Assembly: GCF_041434935.1 (NCBI RefSeq)
Contig: NZ_CP107964.1
Span: 5,377,001-5,441,000, forward strand
Direction: 5' to 3'
DNA from: Kitasatospora sp. NBC_00374
GTDB lineage: Bacteria; Actinomycetota; Actinomycetes; Streptomycetales; Streptomycetaceae
Length of the DNA stretch: 64,000 nucleotides
Part shown: positions 47,903 to 57,269 of the stretch, piece by piece
Layout of the letters: every line of letters begins with the position of its first letter
Numbering within the stretch: the stretch's first letter is position 1
Translations under genes and position numbers: made by a program
The notes under the pieces: model-generated
What the model was told of the DNA's origin: nothing
Databases searched by the model: none
The model's input: only the letters and a program-made list of their open reading frames with translations

Positions 47903-47938
47903 GCCCTCCGGGTCGATCCGCCGAGGAATCCGGCTCGC

Positions 47939-47993
47939 GCGGCCCCTCCCGGTCATTATCGTCACTCTGACCATAATGATCGGGAGGGGCCGC
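47939..47993. repeat. 55-base near-perfect hairpin after glgP
   Basis: Arms of 21 bases (47939-47959 and 47973-47993, one wobble pair) continue, after one C-C mismatch, with GTCA/TGAC around a 3-base loop. It is 36 bases past the glgP stop and probably terminates it. The AT-rich core (TCATTAT...ATAATGA) is unusual for a terminator here and looks like an operator; GGGAGGGG in the right arm would also serve as a ribosome-binding site for the ATG at 47998. Confidence 0.7.
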
Positions 47994-47997
47994 ACCC

Positions 47998-48224
47998 ATG
48001 CCCGTCGGCGATTTCCTGAGCGAGCTCCGTTCCACGACGACGGCCTGCGGGACGGCGAGCACCTGCGGCCCTGGACGGCCGGTCTGTTCCGGGAGGTCCT
48101 GGCGGACGGCCGGACACCTTGGCTGGAACTGTGCGGTGACCGCGGCGAACGCCAGCGACAGGCGCTCGCCGCGGTCGACCGGCTGCTCGCGGAGGGCGTC
48201 GCGCCGGCGGATCCTCCGGGCTGA
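47998..48224 (+). pseudogene. Remnant of a NadR-like P-loop ATPase
   Basis: In one frame, residues from about 48025 on read DDGLRDGEHLRPWTAGLF and VLADGRTPWLELCGDRGERQRQA, ending VDRLL. This matches the C-terminal end of NadR-like AAA ATPases, where a DDG-RDGEH motif is followed by PW-EL-G and a final helix. The P-loop and everything before it are missing. The ATG at 47998, with a fair ribosome-binding site, opens a different frame (PVGDFLSELRS), so a frameshift or internal deletion is likely. A functional small protein cannot be excluded. Confidence 0.45.
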
Positions 48225-48238
48225 AGCCGGCCGGCGGC

Positions 48239-50068
48239 TCAGACCAGGCTGTCCTTCCAGGTCCGGTGCAGGTGGGCGAAGCGGCCCTGGCCGCCGATCA
48301 GGTCGGCCGGGGAGCCGTCCTCGACGATCCGGCCCTGGTCCATGACCAGGACCCGGTCGGCGATCTCCACCGTGGAGAGCCGGTGGGCGATGATCACGGC
48401 GGTGCGCCCGGCCAGCACGGTCCGCATGGCGCGCTGCACCGCCTGCTCGCCCGGTACGTCCAGGGAGGAGGTCGCCTCGTCCAGGATCAGCACCGCCGGG
48501 TCGGCCAGCAGGGCACGCGCGAAGGCGACCAGCTGGCGCTGGCCGGCCGAGATCCGGCCGCCGCGCTTGCGCACGTCGGTGTCGTAGCCGTCCGGCAGGG
48601 CGGCGATGAACTCGTGCGCCCCGATGGCCTTCGCGGCCTGTTCGACCTCGGCGCGGGTGGCCTCCGGGCGGCCGATCGCGATGTTCTCGGCGACCGTGCC
48701 GGAGAACAGGAAGGACTCCTGGGTCACCATCACCACGTTGCGGCGCAGCTCCGCGGTGGCCAGCTCGCGCAGGTCGGTGCCGTCCAGCGTGATCCGGCCG
48801 TCGGTCGGGTCGTAGAACCGGGCCAGCAGCTTGGCCAGGGTGGACTTGCCCGCGCCGGTGGCGCCGACCACGGCGGTGGTCCGGCCGGCGGGCAGCGACA
48901 GGTCGAAGACCGGCAGTACCTCCTTGCCGTTGCGGTAGGCGAAGCGGACGCCCCGGAAGTCCACCGCCCGGCCGCTGCCGGTGATCGCCGGCAGGGCGAC
49001 CGGGGCGGCGGGCTCGGGCACGGACGGCTCGTGGGCCAGCAGTCCCGCCATCTTCTCCAGCGCGGCGGCGGCCGACTGGTAGCTGTTCAGGAACATCGCC
49101 AGCTGGTCGATCGGGTCGTAGAGGCGGCGCAGGTAGAGCACGAAGGCGGTGAGCACGCCCAGCTCCAGGCTGCCGTCGGTGACCAGGTAGGCGCCGAGCA
49201 CCACGATGCCGGTGATCCACACGTTGGCGACGGCCCGGGAGAAGCCGACGTAGCGGGCCATCTCCAGCAGGCCGTCGGCGGTGGCGGCGGCGGACTGCCG
49301 GTTGACGGTGCCGAAGGCCTCCTCGTTGGCCCGCTCGCGCCGGAAGGCCTGTACCGGCCGGATGCCGTTCATGGTCTCGGTGAACTTGACGATCACCGAG
49401 GCGACGGCCGTCCGGGAGCGCCGGTAGACCCGCAGCGAGCGCCGCCGGAACGAACGGATGATCAGGTACATCGGCAGGAAGGACGCCAGCGCGGCGAGCC
49501 CCAGGCGCCAGTCCATCACCAGCAGCACCACCGAGATGAAGCTGACCGACAGGGCGACCGAGAGCAGCTCCTGCAGGCCCTCGTTCAGCAGTTCGCGCAG
49601 CGCGTCCACGTCACTGGTGGCCCGGGAGATGATCCGGCCGGAGGTGTAGCGCTCGTGGAAGTCCAGGCTGAGCCGCTGGGCGTGCCGGAAGATCCGGCCG
49701 CGCAGGTCCAGCAGGACGTCCTGGTTGATCCGGGCGCTGTACCGGATGAACAGCCGCTGCAGGTAGGTGGAGAGCAGCGCGCAGCCCAGGTACGCGGCGG
49801 TGACCGCGATCAGCGGGCCGTTGTCGTGCTCGCGCAGCGCCGGGATGCCCCGGTCCATCGCGACGGCGACCAGCAGCGGGCCGGCCTGCAGGGCCGCCTG
49901 CTGGACGAAGATCACCAGCATGGCCAGCAGGATCCGGCGGCGGTGCGGGCCGAGCAGCTGTCCGAGCAGGGTGCGGGCCGCACCCGGGGGGACGGGGATG
50001 TCCTCGTCGTCCGGTGTCGCGGTGCCGAGCTCCTCCAGCTCCTCGGCCGGCTCCAGGGTGGTGGTCAT
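48239..50068 (-). CDS. ABC exporter half-transporter B (canonical ATP site)
   Basis: A 609-residue protein: a polar N-terminus, six membrane helices (about 45-320, with YTSGRIISRATSDVDALRELL in the coupling region) and a C-terminal ATPase. Walker A is GATGAGKS, Walker B AVLILDEATSSLD with the catalytic Glu, and the H-loop IIAHRLST. The signature is ISAGQ instead of LSGGQ. ATG 50068 overlaps the upstream gene's stop by four bases (ATGA). The partner's Walker B has Asp instead of Glu, so the pair looks like a heterodimeric type IV exporter with one weak ATP site. Substrate unknown; multidrug or lipid export is typical. Confidence 0.92.
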   Translation of the reverse strand: MTTTLEPAEELEELGTATPDDEDIPVPPGAARTLLGQLLGPHRRRILLAMLVIFVQQAALQAGPLLVAVAMDRGIPALREHDNGPLIAVTAAYLGCALLSTYLQRLFIRYSARINQDVLLDLRGRIFRHAQRLSLDFHERYTSGRIISRATSDVDALRELLNEGLQELLSVALSVSFISVVLLVMDWRLGLAALASFLPMYLIIRSFRRRSLRVYRRSRTAVASVIVKFTETMNGIRPVQAFRRERANEEAFGTVNRQSAAATADGLLEMARYVGFSRAVANVWITGIVVLGAYLVTDGSLELGVLTAFVLYLRRLYDPIDQLAMFLNSYQSAAAALEKMAGLLAHEPSVPEPAAPVALPAITGSGRAVDFRGVRFAYRNGKEVLPVFDLSLPAGRTTAVVGATGAGKSTLAKLLARFYDPTDGRITLDGTDLRELATAELRRNVVMVTQESFLFSGTVAENIAIGRPEATRAEVEQAAKAIGAHEFIAALPDGYDTDVRKRGGRISAGQRQLVAFARALLADPAVLILDEATSSLDVPGEQAVQRAMRTVLAGRTAVIIAHRLSTVEIADRVLVMDQGRIVEDGSPADLIGGQGRFAHLHRTWKDSLV

Positions 50069-51945
50069 CGCCGGGTGCTCCCTTCGAGCTCCTGCGCGGC
50101 CTCGCCGGACATCAGCGCGCGGTAGGCCGGGGAGCTCTGCAACAGCTCCGGGTGGGTACCGACGGCGGTGATCCGTCCGTCGGCGAGGAGGGCGACCCGG
50201 TCGGCGAGCAGTACGGTGCTCGGCCGGTGGGCGACCACCAGGGCGGTGGTGCCGGAGAGCACCTCGCGCAGGGCGCGTTCGACCAGCGCCTCGGTGTGCA
50301 CGTCCAGGGCGGAGAGCGGGTCGTCCAGGACCAGGAAGGCCGGGCCCCCGACCACCGCCCGGGCCAGGGCCAGGCGCTGGCGCTGGCCGCCGGACAGGCT
50401 CAGCCCCTGCTCGCCGACCTGGGTGTCGGGGCCGGCGGGCAGCCGGTCGACGAAGGCCGCCTGGGCGGTGGCGAGGGCGGTGGCGAGCTGCTCGGGGCCG
50501 GCCCCGGGAGCGCCCATCAGCACGTTGTCCCGCACCGAGGCGGAGAACAGCGTCGGCTCCTCGAACGCGACCGAGACCAGCCGGCGCAGCTCCTCGCGGG
50601 GGATGTCGCGGATGTCGCGGCCGTCGAGGGTGATCGAGCCGCCGGTGGTCTCGTACAGCCGGGGGAGCAGGGCGGTGAGCGTGGTCTTGCCGCTGCCGGT
50701 GGCGCCGACCAGGGCGAGTGTCTCGCCGTGCCGGATGTGCAGGTCGATGCCGTCCAGCAGGTCGGGGGTGTCGGCGGGCGCGTCGGGGTAGCGGAAGCGG
50801 ACGCCGGTGAGGCGGATGCCCCGGTCGGCGACCGGGGCGGTACCGGACGGCGTCTCCCGGAGGTCGGGCTCGTCCATGACCTCGAAGTAGCGGTCGGTCG
50901 CGGTGGCGGCCTCGTTGGCGTAGGCGAGCAGCCAGCCGAGCGACTCGACCGGCCAGCGCAGCGCGAGGGCGGTGGAGAGGAAGGCGACCAGGGTGCCGGC
51001 CGAGAGGGTGCCGTGGGCGACCTGGACGGCGCCGACGGCCAGCGCGCAGCCGAGCGCGAGCTCCGGCAGGCCGACGATGACGGCCCAGAGGTTGGCCAGC
51101 AGGTCGGCCTTGCGCAGTTCGGTGCTGCGCAGCCGGTGGCTGTGGCCGCTGAACTCCTCGGTCATCGTGCGGTGGCGGCCGAAGGCCTTGAGGATGCGGA
51201 TGCCGAGGATGGACTCCTCGACCACGGTGGCCAGGTCGCCGTTCTGGTCCTGGGCCTGCCGGGCGGAGGCGGCGTACCCGTTCTCGAAGTACCGGGTGAG
51301 CACCATCAGGGGGACGGCGGGCACCAGGGTGATCAGCGCGAGCTGCCAGCTGAGGACCAGCATCAGCGTGGTGCCGGTCAGGAAGACCATCGTGTTGACG
51401 ATCAGGAAGACCAGCGGGAAGGCCAGGAACAGCCGCATAGTGAACATGTCGGAGGTGGCCCGGGAGAGCAGCTGGCCGGAGGACCAGCGGTCGTGGAAGG
51501 AGACCGGCAGCCGTTGCAGCTTGGCGTAGAGGTCGCCGCGCATCGCGGTCTCGACCCGGGCCAGCGGTCGGGCCACGATCACCCGGCGGACCCCGAACAG
51601 CCCGGCCTCGACCAGGCCGAGCAGCAGGAGGAGTCCGGCCAGCGGCCACAGGGCGTCCAGGTCGCGGTGGGCGATCGGTCCGTCGACGATCCGGCGGAGC
51701 ACGATCGGGACACCGAGCACGCTGCCGGAGGCGATCAGGGCGGCGAGCACGGCGCCGGCCAGCCGCCAGCGGGCCGGGCGGGCGTACGGCCACATGCGCA
51801 GCAGGGAGCGCACTGTGGACCGGTGTGCCGGTCTGTCCGTCGGGTCGGGTCTGTCGACCGACGGTGGGTCAAGGTCCTCGGCGGTGGTCTGCGCGGTGTG
51901 CTCGTTCTCGGCCATCGCCGAGAGGGTAGGCCGAGGCCATGACAT
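50065..51945 (-). CDS. ABC exporter half-transporter A (degenerate catalytic Glu)
   Basis: A 626-residue half-transporter: acidic N-terminus to about 45, six membrane helices to about 345, and the ATPase domain. Walker A is GATGSGKT, the signature is canonical LSGGQRQRLALARA, but Walker B is AFLVLDDPLSALD, with Asp where Glu activates water; the H-loop is VVAHRPST. The start is uncertain: ATG 51945 has a weak GGA, ATG 51915 (MAENEHTAQ) has none. It begins just after the glgX stop, so it may be read from the glgX transcript, though the functions seem unrelated. Confidence 0.9.
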   Translation of the reverse strand: MSWPRPTLSAMAENEHTAQTTAEDLDPPSVDRPDPTDRPAHRSTVRSLLRMWPYARPARWRLAGAVLAALIASGSVLGVPIVLRRIVDGPIAHRDLDALWPLAGLLLLLGLVEAGLFGVRRVIVARPLARVETAMRGDLYAKLQRLPVSFHDRWSSGQLLSRATSDMFTMRLFLAFPLVFLIVNTMVFLTGTTLMLVLSWQLALITLVPAVPLMVLTRYFENGYAASARQAQDQNGDLATVVEESILGIRILKAFGRHRTMTEEFSGHSHRLRSTELRKADLLANLWAVIVGLPELALGCALAVGAVQVAHGTLSAGTLVAFLSTALALRWPVESLGWLLAYANEAATATDRYFEVMDEPDLRETPSGTAPVADRGIRLTGVRFRYPDAPADTPDLLDGIDLHIRHGETLALVGATGSGKTTLTALLPRLYETTGGSITLDGRDIRDIPREELRRLVSVAFEEPTLFSASVRDNVLMGAPGAGPEQLATALATAQAAFVDRLPAGPDTQVGEQGLSLSGGQRQRLALARAVVGGPAFLVLDDPLSALDVHTEALVERALREVLSGTTALVVAHRPSTVLLADRVALLADGRITAVGTHPELLQSSPAYRALMSGEAAQELEGSTRR

Positions 51946-51958
51946 TTCTCATCCGGTT

Positions 51959-54220
51959 TTACGCGCCTGTCGGCGGGAACCGGCCATGGTCGTCCACCGC
52001 CCGGAGCAGCCGGCAGGACCGGCCGGCCAGGGTGACGGCGGTCAGGGCGGCGTGCGGGCCCTCGGGGAGCTCGTCCCGGGCGGTGTCCACCTCGGTCCGG
52101 TAGACCGCTGCCCAGGGGGCGCCCGGAAGGGTGAACGAGACGGCCTGGGGGCCGGCGTTGAGCAGCAGCAGGAAGCTGTCGTCGCGCAGCGGCCGGCCGT
52201 GCTCGTCGCGTTCGGACATCGTGGAGCCGGAGAGCAGCATCCCGAGGACGGCGGTGGGGGTGAACCAGTCGGCCTCGGTCATCTCCTTGCCGGTGCCGGT
52301 GAACCAGGCCAGATCCCGCTGCCCGCCCGGCACGGCGGCGCGGCCCGAGAAGAAGGCGCGCTGGCGCAGCACCGGGTGCCGGCGGCGCAGGGCGATCAGT
52401 CGGCCGGTGAGGTCGGCCAGCGAGCGCCACTCGGGCTGCTCCAGCAGTGACCAGTCCAGCCAGCTGGTCTCGTCGTCCTGGCAGTAGGCGTTGTTGTTGC
52501 CGTGCTGGGTGCGGCCGAGTTCGTCCCCGGCGGTGAGCATCGGGACGCCGGTGGACAGCAGCAGGGTGGTGAGCAGGTTGCGCAGCTGCCGCCGGCGCAG
52601 GGCGAGGACGGCCGGGTCGGTGCTGTCGCCCTCGGCGCCGCAGTTCCAGGAGCGGTTGTCCTCGGTGCCGTCCCGGTTGTCCTCGCCGTTGGCCTCGTTG
52701 TGCTTCTGGTTGTACGAGACCAGGTCGCGCAGGGTGAAGCCGTCGTGGGCGGTGACGTAGTTGACGGAGGCGTACGGGCGGCGGCCGCCGCGCTGGTAGA
52801 GGTCGGAGGAGCCGGAGAGCCGGTAGCCGAGCTCGCGGACGTCGGGCCGGGCGCCGCGCCAGAAGTCCCGGACGGTGTCGCGGTACTTGTCGTTCCACTC
52901 GGCCCACAGCGGGGGGAAGCCGCCGACCTGGTAGCCGCCGGCGCCGACGTCCCAGGGCTCGGCGATCAGCTTGACCCGGCTGAGCAGCGGGTCCTGGGAG
53001 ACGGCGCCGAGGAAGGGGTGGTGCATCTCGACCCCGTCGCTGCCCCGGGTGAGGGCGGAGGCGAGGTCGAAGCGGAAGCCGTCGACGCCCATCTCGGTGA
53101 CCCAGTACCGCAGCGAGTCGGTGATCAGCCGGACGGTGTGCGGCTGGCGGGTGTCCAGGGTGTTGCCGCAGCCGGTGTAGTCGGCGTAGCCGCGGCGGCT
53201 GCGGTCCAGCCGGTAGTAGCCGCCGTTGTCGATGCCGCGCAGGGAGAGCGCCGGGCCCATGGTGCCGCTCTCGGCGGTGTGGTTGTAGACCACGTCGAGG
53301 ATCACCTCGATGCCGGCCGCGTGCAGGGCGCGGACCATCCGCTTGAACTCGCCGACCTGCTGGCCGCGGCTGCCGGCGGAGGAGTAGCCGGCGTGCGGGG
53401 CGAAGTAGCCGAGGGTGTTGTAGCCCCAGTAGTTGACCAGGCCACGGGCCTGCAGGTGGTCCTCGCTGACGTGGTGGTGGACGGGCAGCAGCTCCACGGC
53501 GGTGACGCCGAGCCGGGTCAGGTGCTCGATCGCCGCGGGGTGGGCCAGGCCCGCGTAGGTGCCGCGCAGGTGCGGCGGGATGTCGGGGTGGCGCATGGTG
53601 AAGCCGCGCACGTGCAGCTCGTACAGGACGGTCTCGGCCCAGGGGGTCTTGGGCCGGTGGTCGTCGTACCAGTCGTCGTCGTCGTGCACGACCACGCCGC
53701 GGGGCACGTACGGCGCGGAGTCGCGGTTGTCCCGGACGGTGTCGGCGACCTCGCGCTCGGGCCAGTTGCGGACGGCGGCGCAGGTGGCGTCGTGGGTGGT
53801 GTAGTGGCCGTCGACGGCCCGGGCGTACGGGTCGAGCAGCAGCTTGGCCGGGTTCCAGCGGGCGCCGGTCCACGGGTCCCAGCGGCCGTGCACGCGGTAG
53901 CCGTACCGGGTGCCGGGCAGGACGCCGGGCAGGTAGCCGTGCCAGGTCTGGAAGGTCTGCTCGGCGAGCCGGTGTCTGCTCTCGCGGCCCTGCTCGTCGA
54001 AGAGGCAGAGGTCGACGGCCTCGGCGGCCGGTGCCCAGAGCGCGAAGTTGGTGCCCCGGCCGCCCCGCAGGTCGGTGCGGAAGCGGGCGCCGAGCGGCTG
54101 CCAGCTGCCGGGCCAGGGGTCGGGCGGGGCCGGGTGGGGCGCCGTGCCGTTGGAGGGCGCGGCGCGGGGCTGTGGCTCGTCCCGGTCCGTCCCCGTGTCC
54201 AGCTCCTGCCACGCAGTCAT
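51959..54220 (-). CDS. glgX: Glycogen debranching enzyme GlgX
   Basis: Hydrolyses alpha-1,6 branches of glycogen or limit dextrin, complementing glgP and glgB in this region. The 753-residue protein has a disordered start, the CBM48 domain (GRGTNFALWAPAAEAVDLCLFD), then the GH13 barrel: VLYELHVRGFTMRHPDIP, VILDVVYNHTAESG, nucleophile Asp in GVDGFRFDLASAL, Glu in VKLIAEPWDVG and Asp in YVTAHDGFTLRDLVSYN, followed by NQKHNEANGEDNRDG and GDELGRTQHGNNNAYCQD, both typical of GlgX/TreX. ATG 54220 has GGGAGGG eight bases upstream. Confidence 0.96.
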   Translation of the reverse strand: MTAWQELDTGTDRDEPQPRAAPSNGTAPHPAPPDPWPGSWQPLGARFRTDLRGGRGTNFALWAPAAEAVDLCLFDEQGRESRHRLAEQTFQTWHGYLPGVLPGTRYGYRVHGRWDPWTGARWNPAKLLLDPYARAVDGHYTTHDATCAAVRNWPEREVADTVRDNRDSAPYVPRGVVVHDDDDWYDDHRPKTPWAETVLYELHVRGFTMRHPDIPPHLRGTYAGLAHPAAIEHLTRLGVTAVELLPVHHHVSEDHLQARGLVNYWGYNTLGYFAPHAGYSSAGSRGQQVGEFKRMVRALHAAGIEVILDVVYNHTAESGTMGPALSLRGIDNGGYYRLDRSRRGYADYTGCGNTLDTRQPHTVRLITDSLRYWVTEMGVDGFRFDLASALTRGSDGVEMHHPFLGAVSQDPLLSRVKLIAEPWDVGAGGYQVGGFPPLWAEWNDKYRDTVRDFWRGARPDVRELGYRLSGSSDLYQRGGRRPYASVNYVTAHDGFTLRDLVSYNQKHNEANGEDNRDGTEDNRSWNCGAEGDSTDPAVLALRRRQLRNLLTTLLLSTGVPMLTAGDELGRTQHGNNNAYCQDDETSWLDWSLLEQPEWRSLADLTGRLIALRRRHPVLRQRAFFSGRAAVPGGQRDLAWFTGTGKEMTEADWFTPTAVLGMLLSGSTMSERDEHGRPLRDDSFLLLLNAGPQAVSFTLPGAPWAAVYRTEVDTARDELPEGPHAALTAVTLAGRSCRLLRAVDDHGRFPPTGA

Positions 54221-54455
54221 CGCCGCACCCTCCCAGCGCGGGGGTCCCGTCCCCGCTTTCCTGTTGTTCCCTGATCGGATGCCGCCGTCACGTGACGGAC
54301 CGTCCCGTGACGGACTGTGAACAATTGTGTCCCGTTGTGCATCCTGACGGCGCCCGATGAGTGAACTCGCCCCCTCGTGTCCCCGCCCGTCCGCCGTCGT
54401 TATGCCCGCTGTCGGGCCGGTTTCGGCCGAACCAGCTGATCAGGGGAGGTCCGGG

Positions 54456-55664
54456 ATGCATCCCGGAGTACGGGACTGGGCGCGGCGGGCGGCGGTCCTC
54501 GGGCTGTTCCTGCTGGCGGGGTGCACCGGTGCGGACCGGCCGGCCGGCAGCGCCGACGCCGCGACCGCCCCGTCGCCACCGGTCTCCCGCGCCCAGCTGA
54601 CCGTCACGCCCGTCGACGGCGCCCAGGAGATCCCGGCCGAGGTGCCGGTGCGGGTGGCGGTGACCCAGGGCCGGCTGCGGTCCGTGCGGCTCGCCGACGA
54701 CCGCGGGGCCGAGGTGCCCGGGCGGATCGGCGCCGACGGGCGCAGCTGGAGCCCGACCGGACGGCTCGCGCCGGCCACCCCGTACACGCTGGACGCGCTG
54801 GCCGAGGACGAGGCCGGGCTCCCGGCCGCCCAGCACGTCTCCTTCGCCACCCGGACCCCCGCACGGACCTTCGCGGCGTTCTACACCCCCGAGGACGGCT
54901 CGACCGTCGGTGTCGGCATGCCGGTCTCGCTCCGGTTCACCCGGGCGATCACCGACCGGGCGGCGGTGGAGCGCGCCGTGACCGTCGCCGCGGACCCGCC
55001 GGTGCGGGTGGCCGGGCACTGGTTCGGCAACCGCCGCCTGGACTTCCGGCCGGAGCGGTACTGGGCGCCCGGCACCAAGGTGGTGCTGACCCTGCGGCTC
55101 AAGGACGTGCAGGGCGCGCCGGGCTACGTCGGGACGCAGTCCAAGGAGGTCCGCTTCACGGTGGGCCGCTCCCAGGTCAGCACCGTCGACCTGGACACCC
55201 GGACGATGACCGTCCGGCAGGGCGGCACCGTGCTGCGCACCCTGAAGATCAGCGCGGGCGGCCCGGAGCACTCCACCTACCTGGGGGCGATGGTGGTCTC
55301 GGAGAAGTTCCAGGTCACCCGGATGAGCTCGCAGACGGTCGGGATGGGCGACGAGTACGACATCAAGGACGTGCCGCACGCCATGCGGCTGACCGGTACC
55401 GGGACGTTCGTCCACGGCAACTACTGGTCGCCCCGGACGATCTTCGGCACCGCCAACACCAGCCACGGCTGCATCGGGCTGGCCGACGCGAAGGGCGGTG
55501 CGGCGGACTCCCCGGCGGGGTGGTTCTTCGAGCACACCATCACCGGCGACGTGATCGAGGTCCGCGGCGGCGCGGGCGACCGGGTGCCGCCGGACAACGG
55601 CCTCAACGGCTGGAACCTCCCCTGGGCGCGGTGGACCGGGGGAAGCGCCCCGGCGGCCGGATGA
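54456..55664 (+). CDS. L,D-transpeptidase lipoprotein 1
   Basis: Forms 3-3 cross-links in peptidoglycan outside the membrane. The 402-residue precursor has a lipoprotein signal with lipobox LLAGC (Cys about residue 23), two Ig-like domains (about 45-265; LTVTPVDGA, PEDGSTVGVGMPVSLRF, RVAGHWFGNRRLDF) and a YkuD catalytic domain with the second-shell His in FVHGNYW and the catalytic Cys in SHGCIGL. ATG 54456 has GGGGAGG upstream; earlier in-frame starts would bury the signal peptide. It is the most diverged of three consecutive homologs. Confidence 0.94.
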   Translation: MHPGVRDWARRAAVLGLFLLAGCTGADRPAGSADAATAPSPPVSRAQLTVTPVDGAQEIPAEVPVRVAVTQGRLRSVRLADDRGAEVPGRIGADGRSWSPTGRLAPATPYTLDALAEDEAGLPAAQHVSFATRTPARTFAAFYTPEDGSTVGVGMPVSLRFTRAITDRAAVERAVTVAADPPVRVAGHWFGNRRLDFRPERYWAPGTKVVLTLRLKDVQGAPGYVGTQSKEVRFTVGRSQVSTVDLDTRTMTVRQGGTVLRTLKISAGGPEHSTYLGAMVVSEKFQVTRMSSQTVGMGDEYDIKDVPHAMRLTGTGTFVHGNYWSPRTIFGTANTSHGCIGLADAKGGAADSPAGWFFEHTITGDVIEVRGGAGDRVPPDNGLNGWNLPWARWTGGSAPAAG

Positions 55665-55851
55665 CCATTCACTGAACCGGCACCCGCCGCCCCTTGAAGA
55701 TTCACCCGTATGGGCCAGTTATCCTGACCTCCCGCGCCGGTCCAGGGTCCCTGCCCGGCGAGCAGCGCGAAAAAGTTGTCCTTCGCCCGGTGCAACCCGA
55801 CCCGGGCACAGCGCGTGTATTCGCTTTGGGTTACCGGGAGGGGAGACCGAC

Positions 55852-57117
55852 GTGAAGCCGGTTCAGGCGGCCGACGCCGCAATACGCAGAAACACGGGGA
55901 CGACCGGACGGGCCGTCCGCCAGGCCGGGGTCGCGGTGCTGATGGGCGGCGTGCTGCTGCTCGGCTCGGCGTGCAGCTCGGGGGGCGGCGGTTCCAGCGA
56001 CGGGGGCTCCGGCGGCGGGACGGGTGGCGGTGGTTCGTCGGCCTCGGCGGCCGAGCCGGCGAAGGTCTCGACGGCGCAGCTGACCGTGACGCCCAAGGAC
56101 GGCTCCACCGACGTGGCCCCGAACGGCCTGCAGGTCGCGGTGGCCAGCGGCAAGCTGACCAACGTCGAGGTGACCGACAAGAACGGCAAGGCGGTGGCCG
56201 GCGCGATCGCGGCGGACGGCCTGAGCTGGAAGCCGACCGACTCCCTCGCCGTCGGCATGGTGTACAAGGTGAACGCGCAGGCCAAGGACGCGGCGGGCCT
56301 GGAGGCCGCCTCGACCAGCACCTTCACCACGCTGACCCCGGCGAAGACCGCGGCGACCAACGACAACATCGCGGACAACGGCACGTACGGCGTCGGCATG
56401 ATCGTCTCGGTGGCCTTCAGCAAGCCGGTCAAGAACAAGGAGGCGGTCACCCAGGGGATCGCCTTCGAGGCCTCCGACGGCACGGTGGTCAAGGGCCACT
56501 GGTTCGGCACCCAGCGGCTGGACTTCCGCCCGGCCGAGTACTGGAAGCCCGGCACCAAGGTGACCATCCACTACCGCCTGAAGAACGTCGAGGTCTCGCC
56601 CGGCGTCTACGGCGACGTGGACAAGGACGAGCCGTTCACCATCGGCCGCTACCAGGTGAGCACCGCGGACGCGGCCAGCCACCAGATGACGGTCAAGAAG
56701 GGCGACGGCACCACCCAGACCATCCCGATCACCGCCGGCAACGACGACAACCCGTCGTGGAACGGCACCCTGGTCGTCTCCAGCAAGGAGAAGGTCACCC
56801 GGATGAACTCGGCCACGGTGGCCAACGTGGTCGGCGGCGAGTACGACGTCCCGGACGTCCCGCACGCGATGCGGCTCACCAACACCGGCACCTACGTGCA
56901 CGGCAACTACTGGAGCAGCGCCTTCGGGAAGTCGAACGCCAGCCACGGCTGCATCTCGATGCAGGACGGCAAGGGCGGCGACGACGGCTCGACGGCGGGC
57001 AAGTTCTGGTCCGGCTCGATGGTCGGCGACGTTGTCAAGATCGTGAACTCCAAGGGCAAGCAGGTCTCCCCGGACAACGGCCTGAGCGGCTGGAACGTCG
57101 CCTGGGGCAGCTGGTAG
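55852..57117 (+). CDS. L,D-transpeptidase lipoprotein 2
   Basis: Same architecture as its neighbours, 421 residues. The lipobox is LLGSAC (Cys41), followed by a Gly/Ser-rich tether (about 42-68). The Ig-like domains show LTVTPKDGSTDVAPNGLQV and NIADNGTYGVGMIVSVAF, the YkuD domain MRLTNTGTYVHGNYW and NASHGCISMQDG. GTG 55852 has GGGAGGGGA upstream. The long N-terminal stretch before the hydrophobic core (about 22 residues) is unusual for a lipoprotein. It is closest to the third copy, with GTYGVGMIV and VSPGVYG shared. Confidence 0.94.
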   Translation: MKPVQAADAAIRRNTGTTGRAVRQAGVAVLMGGVLLLGSACSSGGGGSSDGGSGGGTGGGGSSASAAEPAKVSTAQLTVTPKDGSTDVAPNGLQVAVASGKLTNVEVTDKNGKAVAGAIAADGLSWKPTDSLAVGMVYKVNAQAKDAAGLEAASTSTFTTLTPAKTAATNDNIADNGTYGVGMIVSVAFSKPVKNKEAVTQGIAFEASDGTVVKGHWFGTQRLDFRPAEYWKPGTKVTIHYRLKNVEVSPGVYGDVDKDEPFTIGRYQVSTADAASHQMTVKKGDGTTQTIPITAGNDDNPSWNGTLVVSSKEKVTRMNSATVANVVGGEYDVPDVPHAMRLTNTGTYVHGNYWSSAFGKSNASHGCISMQDGKGGDDGSTAGKFWSGSMVGDVVKIVNSKGKQVSPDNGLSGWNVAWGSW

Positions 57118-57132
57118 TCCGCACCCCGCTCC

Positions 57133-57170
57133 GCACGGCCCGGTCGTTCCTCGGAACGACCGGGCCGTGC
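57133..57170 (+). terminator. 18-base-pair perfect inverted repeat
   Basis: Two perfect 18-base arms around two bases, starting 16 bases after the second L,D-transpeptidase stop. The third gene therefore probably has its own promoter in the following 85 bases. Confidence 0.75.
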
Positions 57171-57269
57171 TCTGTTCGTGACCGAATCTCGACCCTGATC
57201 GCGCAACCTTGCGAGAGGACCCCACGTGTAAAGGGCTGACGGCCGACTGGGGAGATGGGGAGCACGCGA

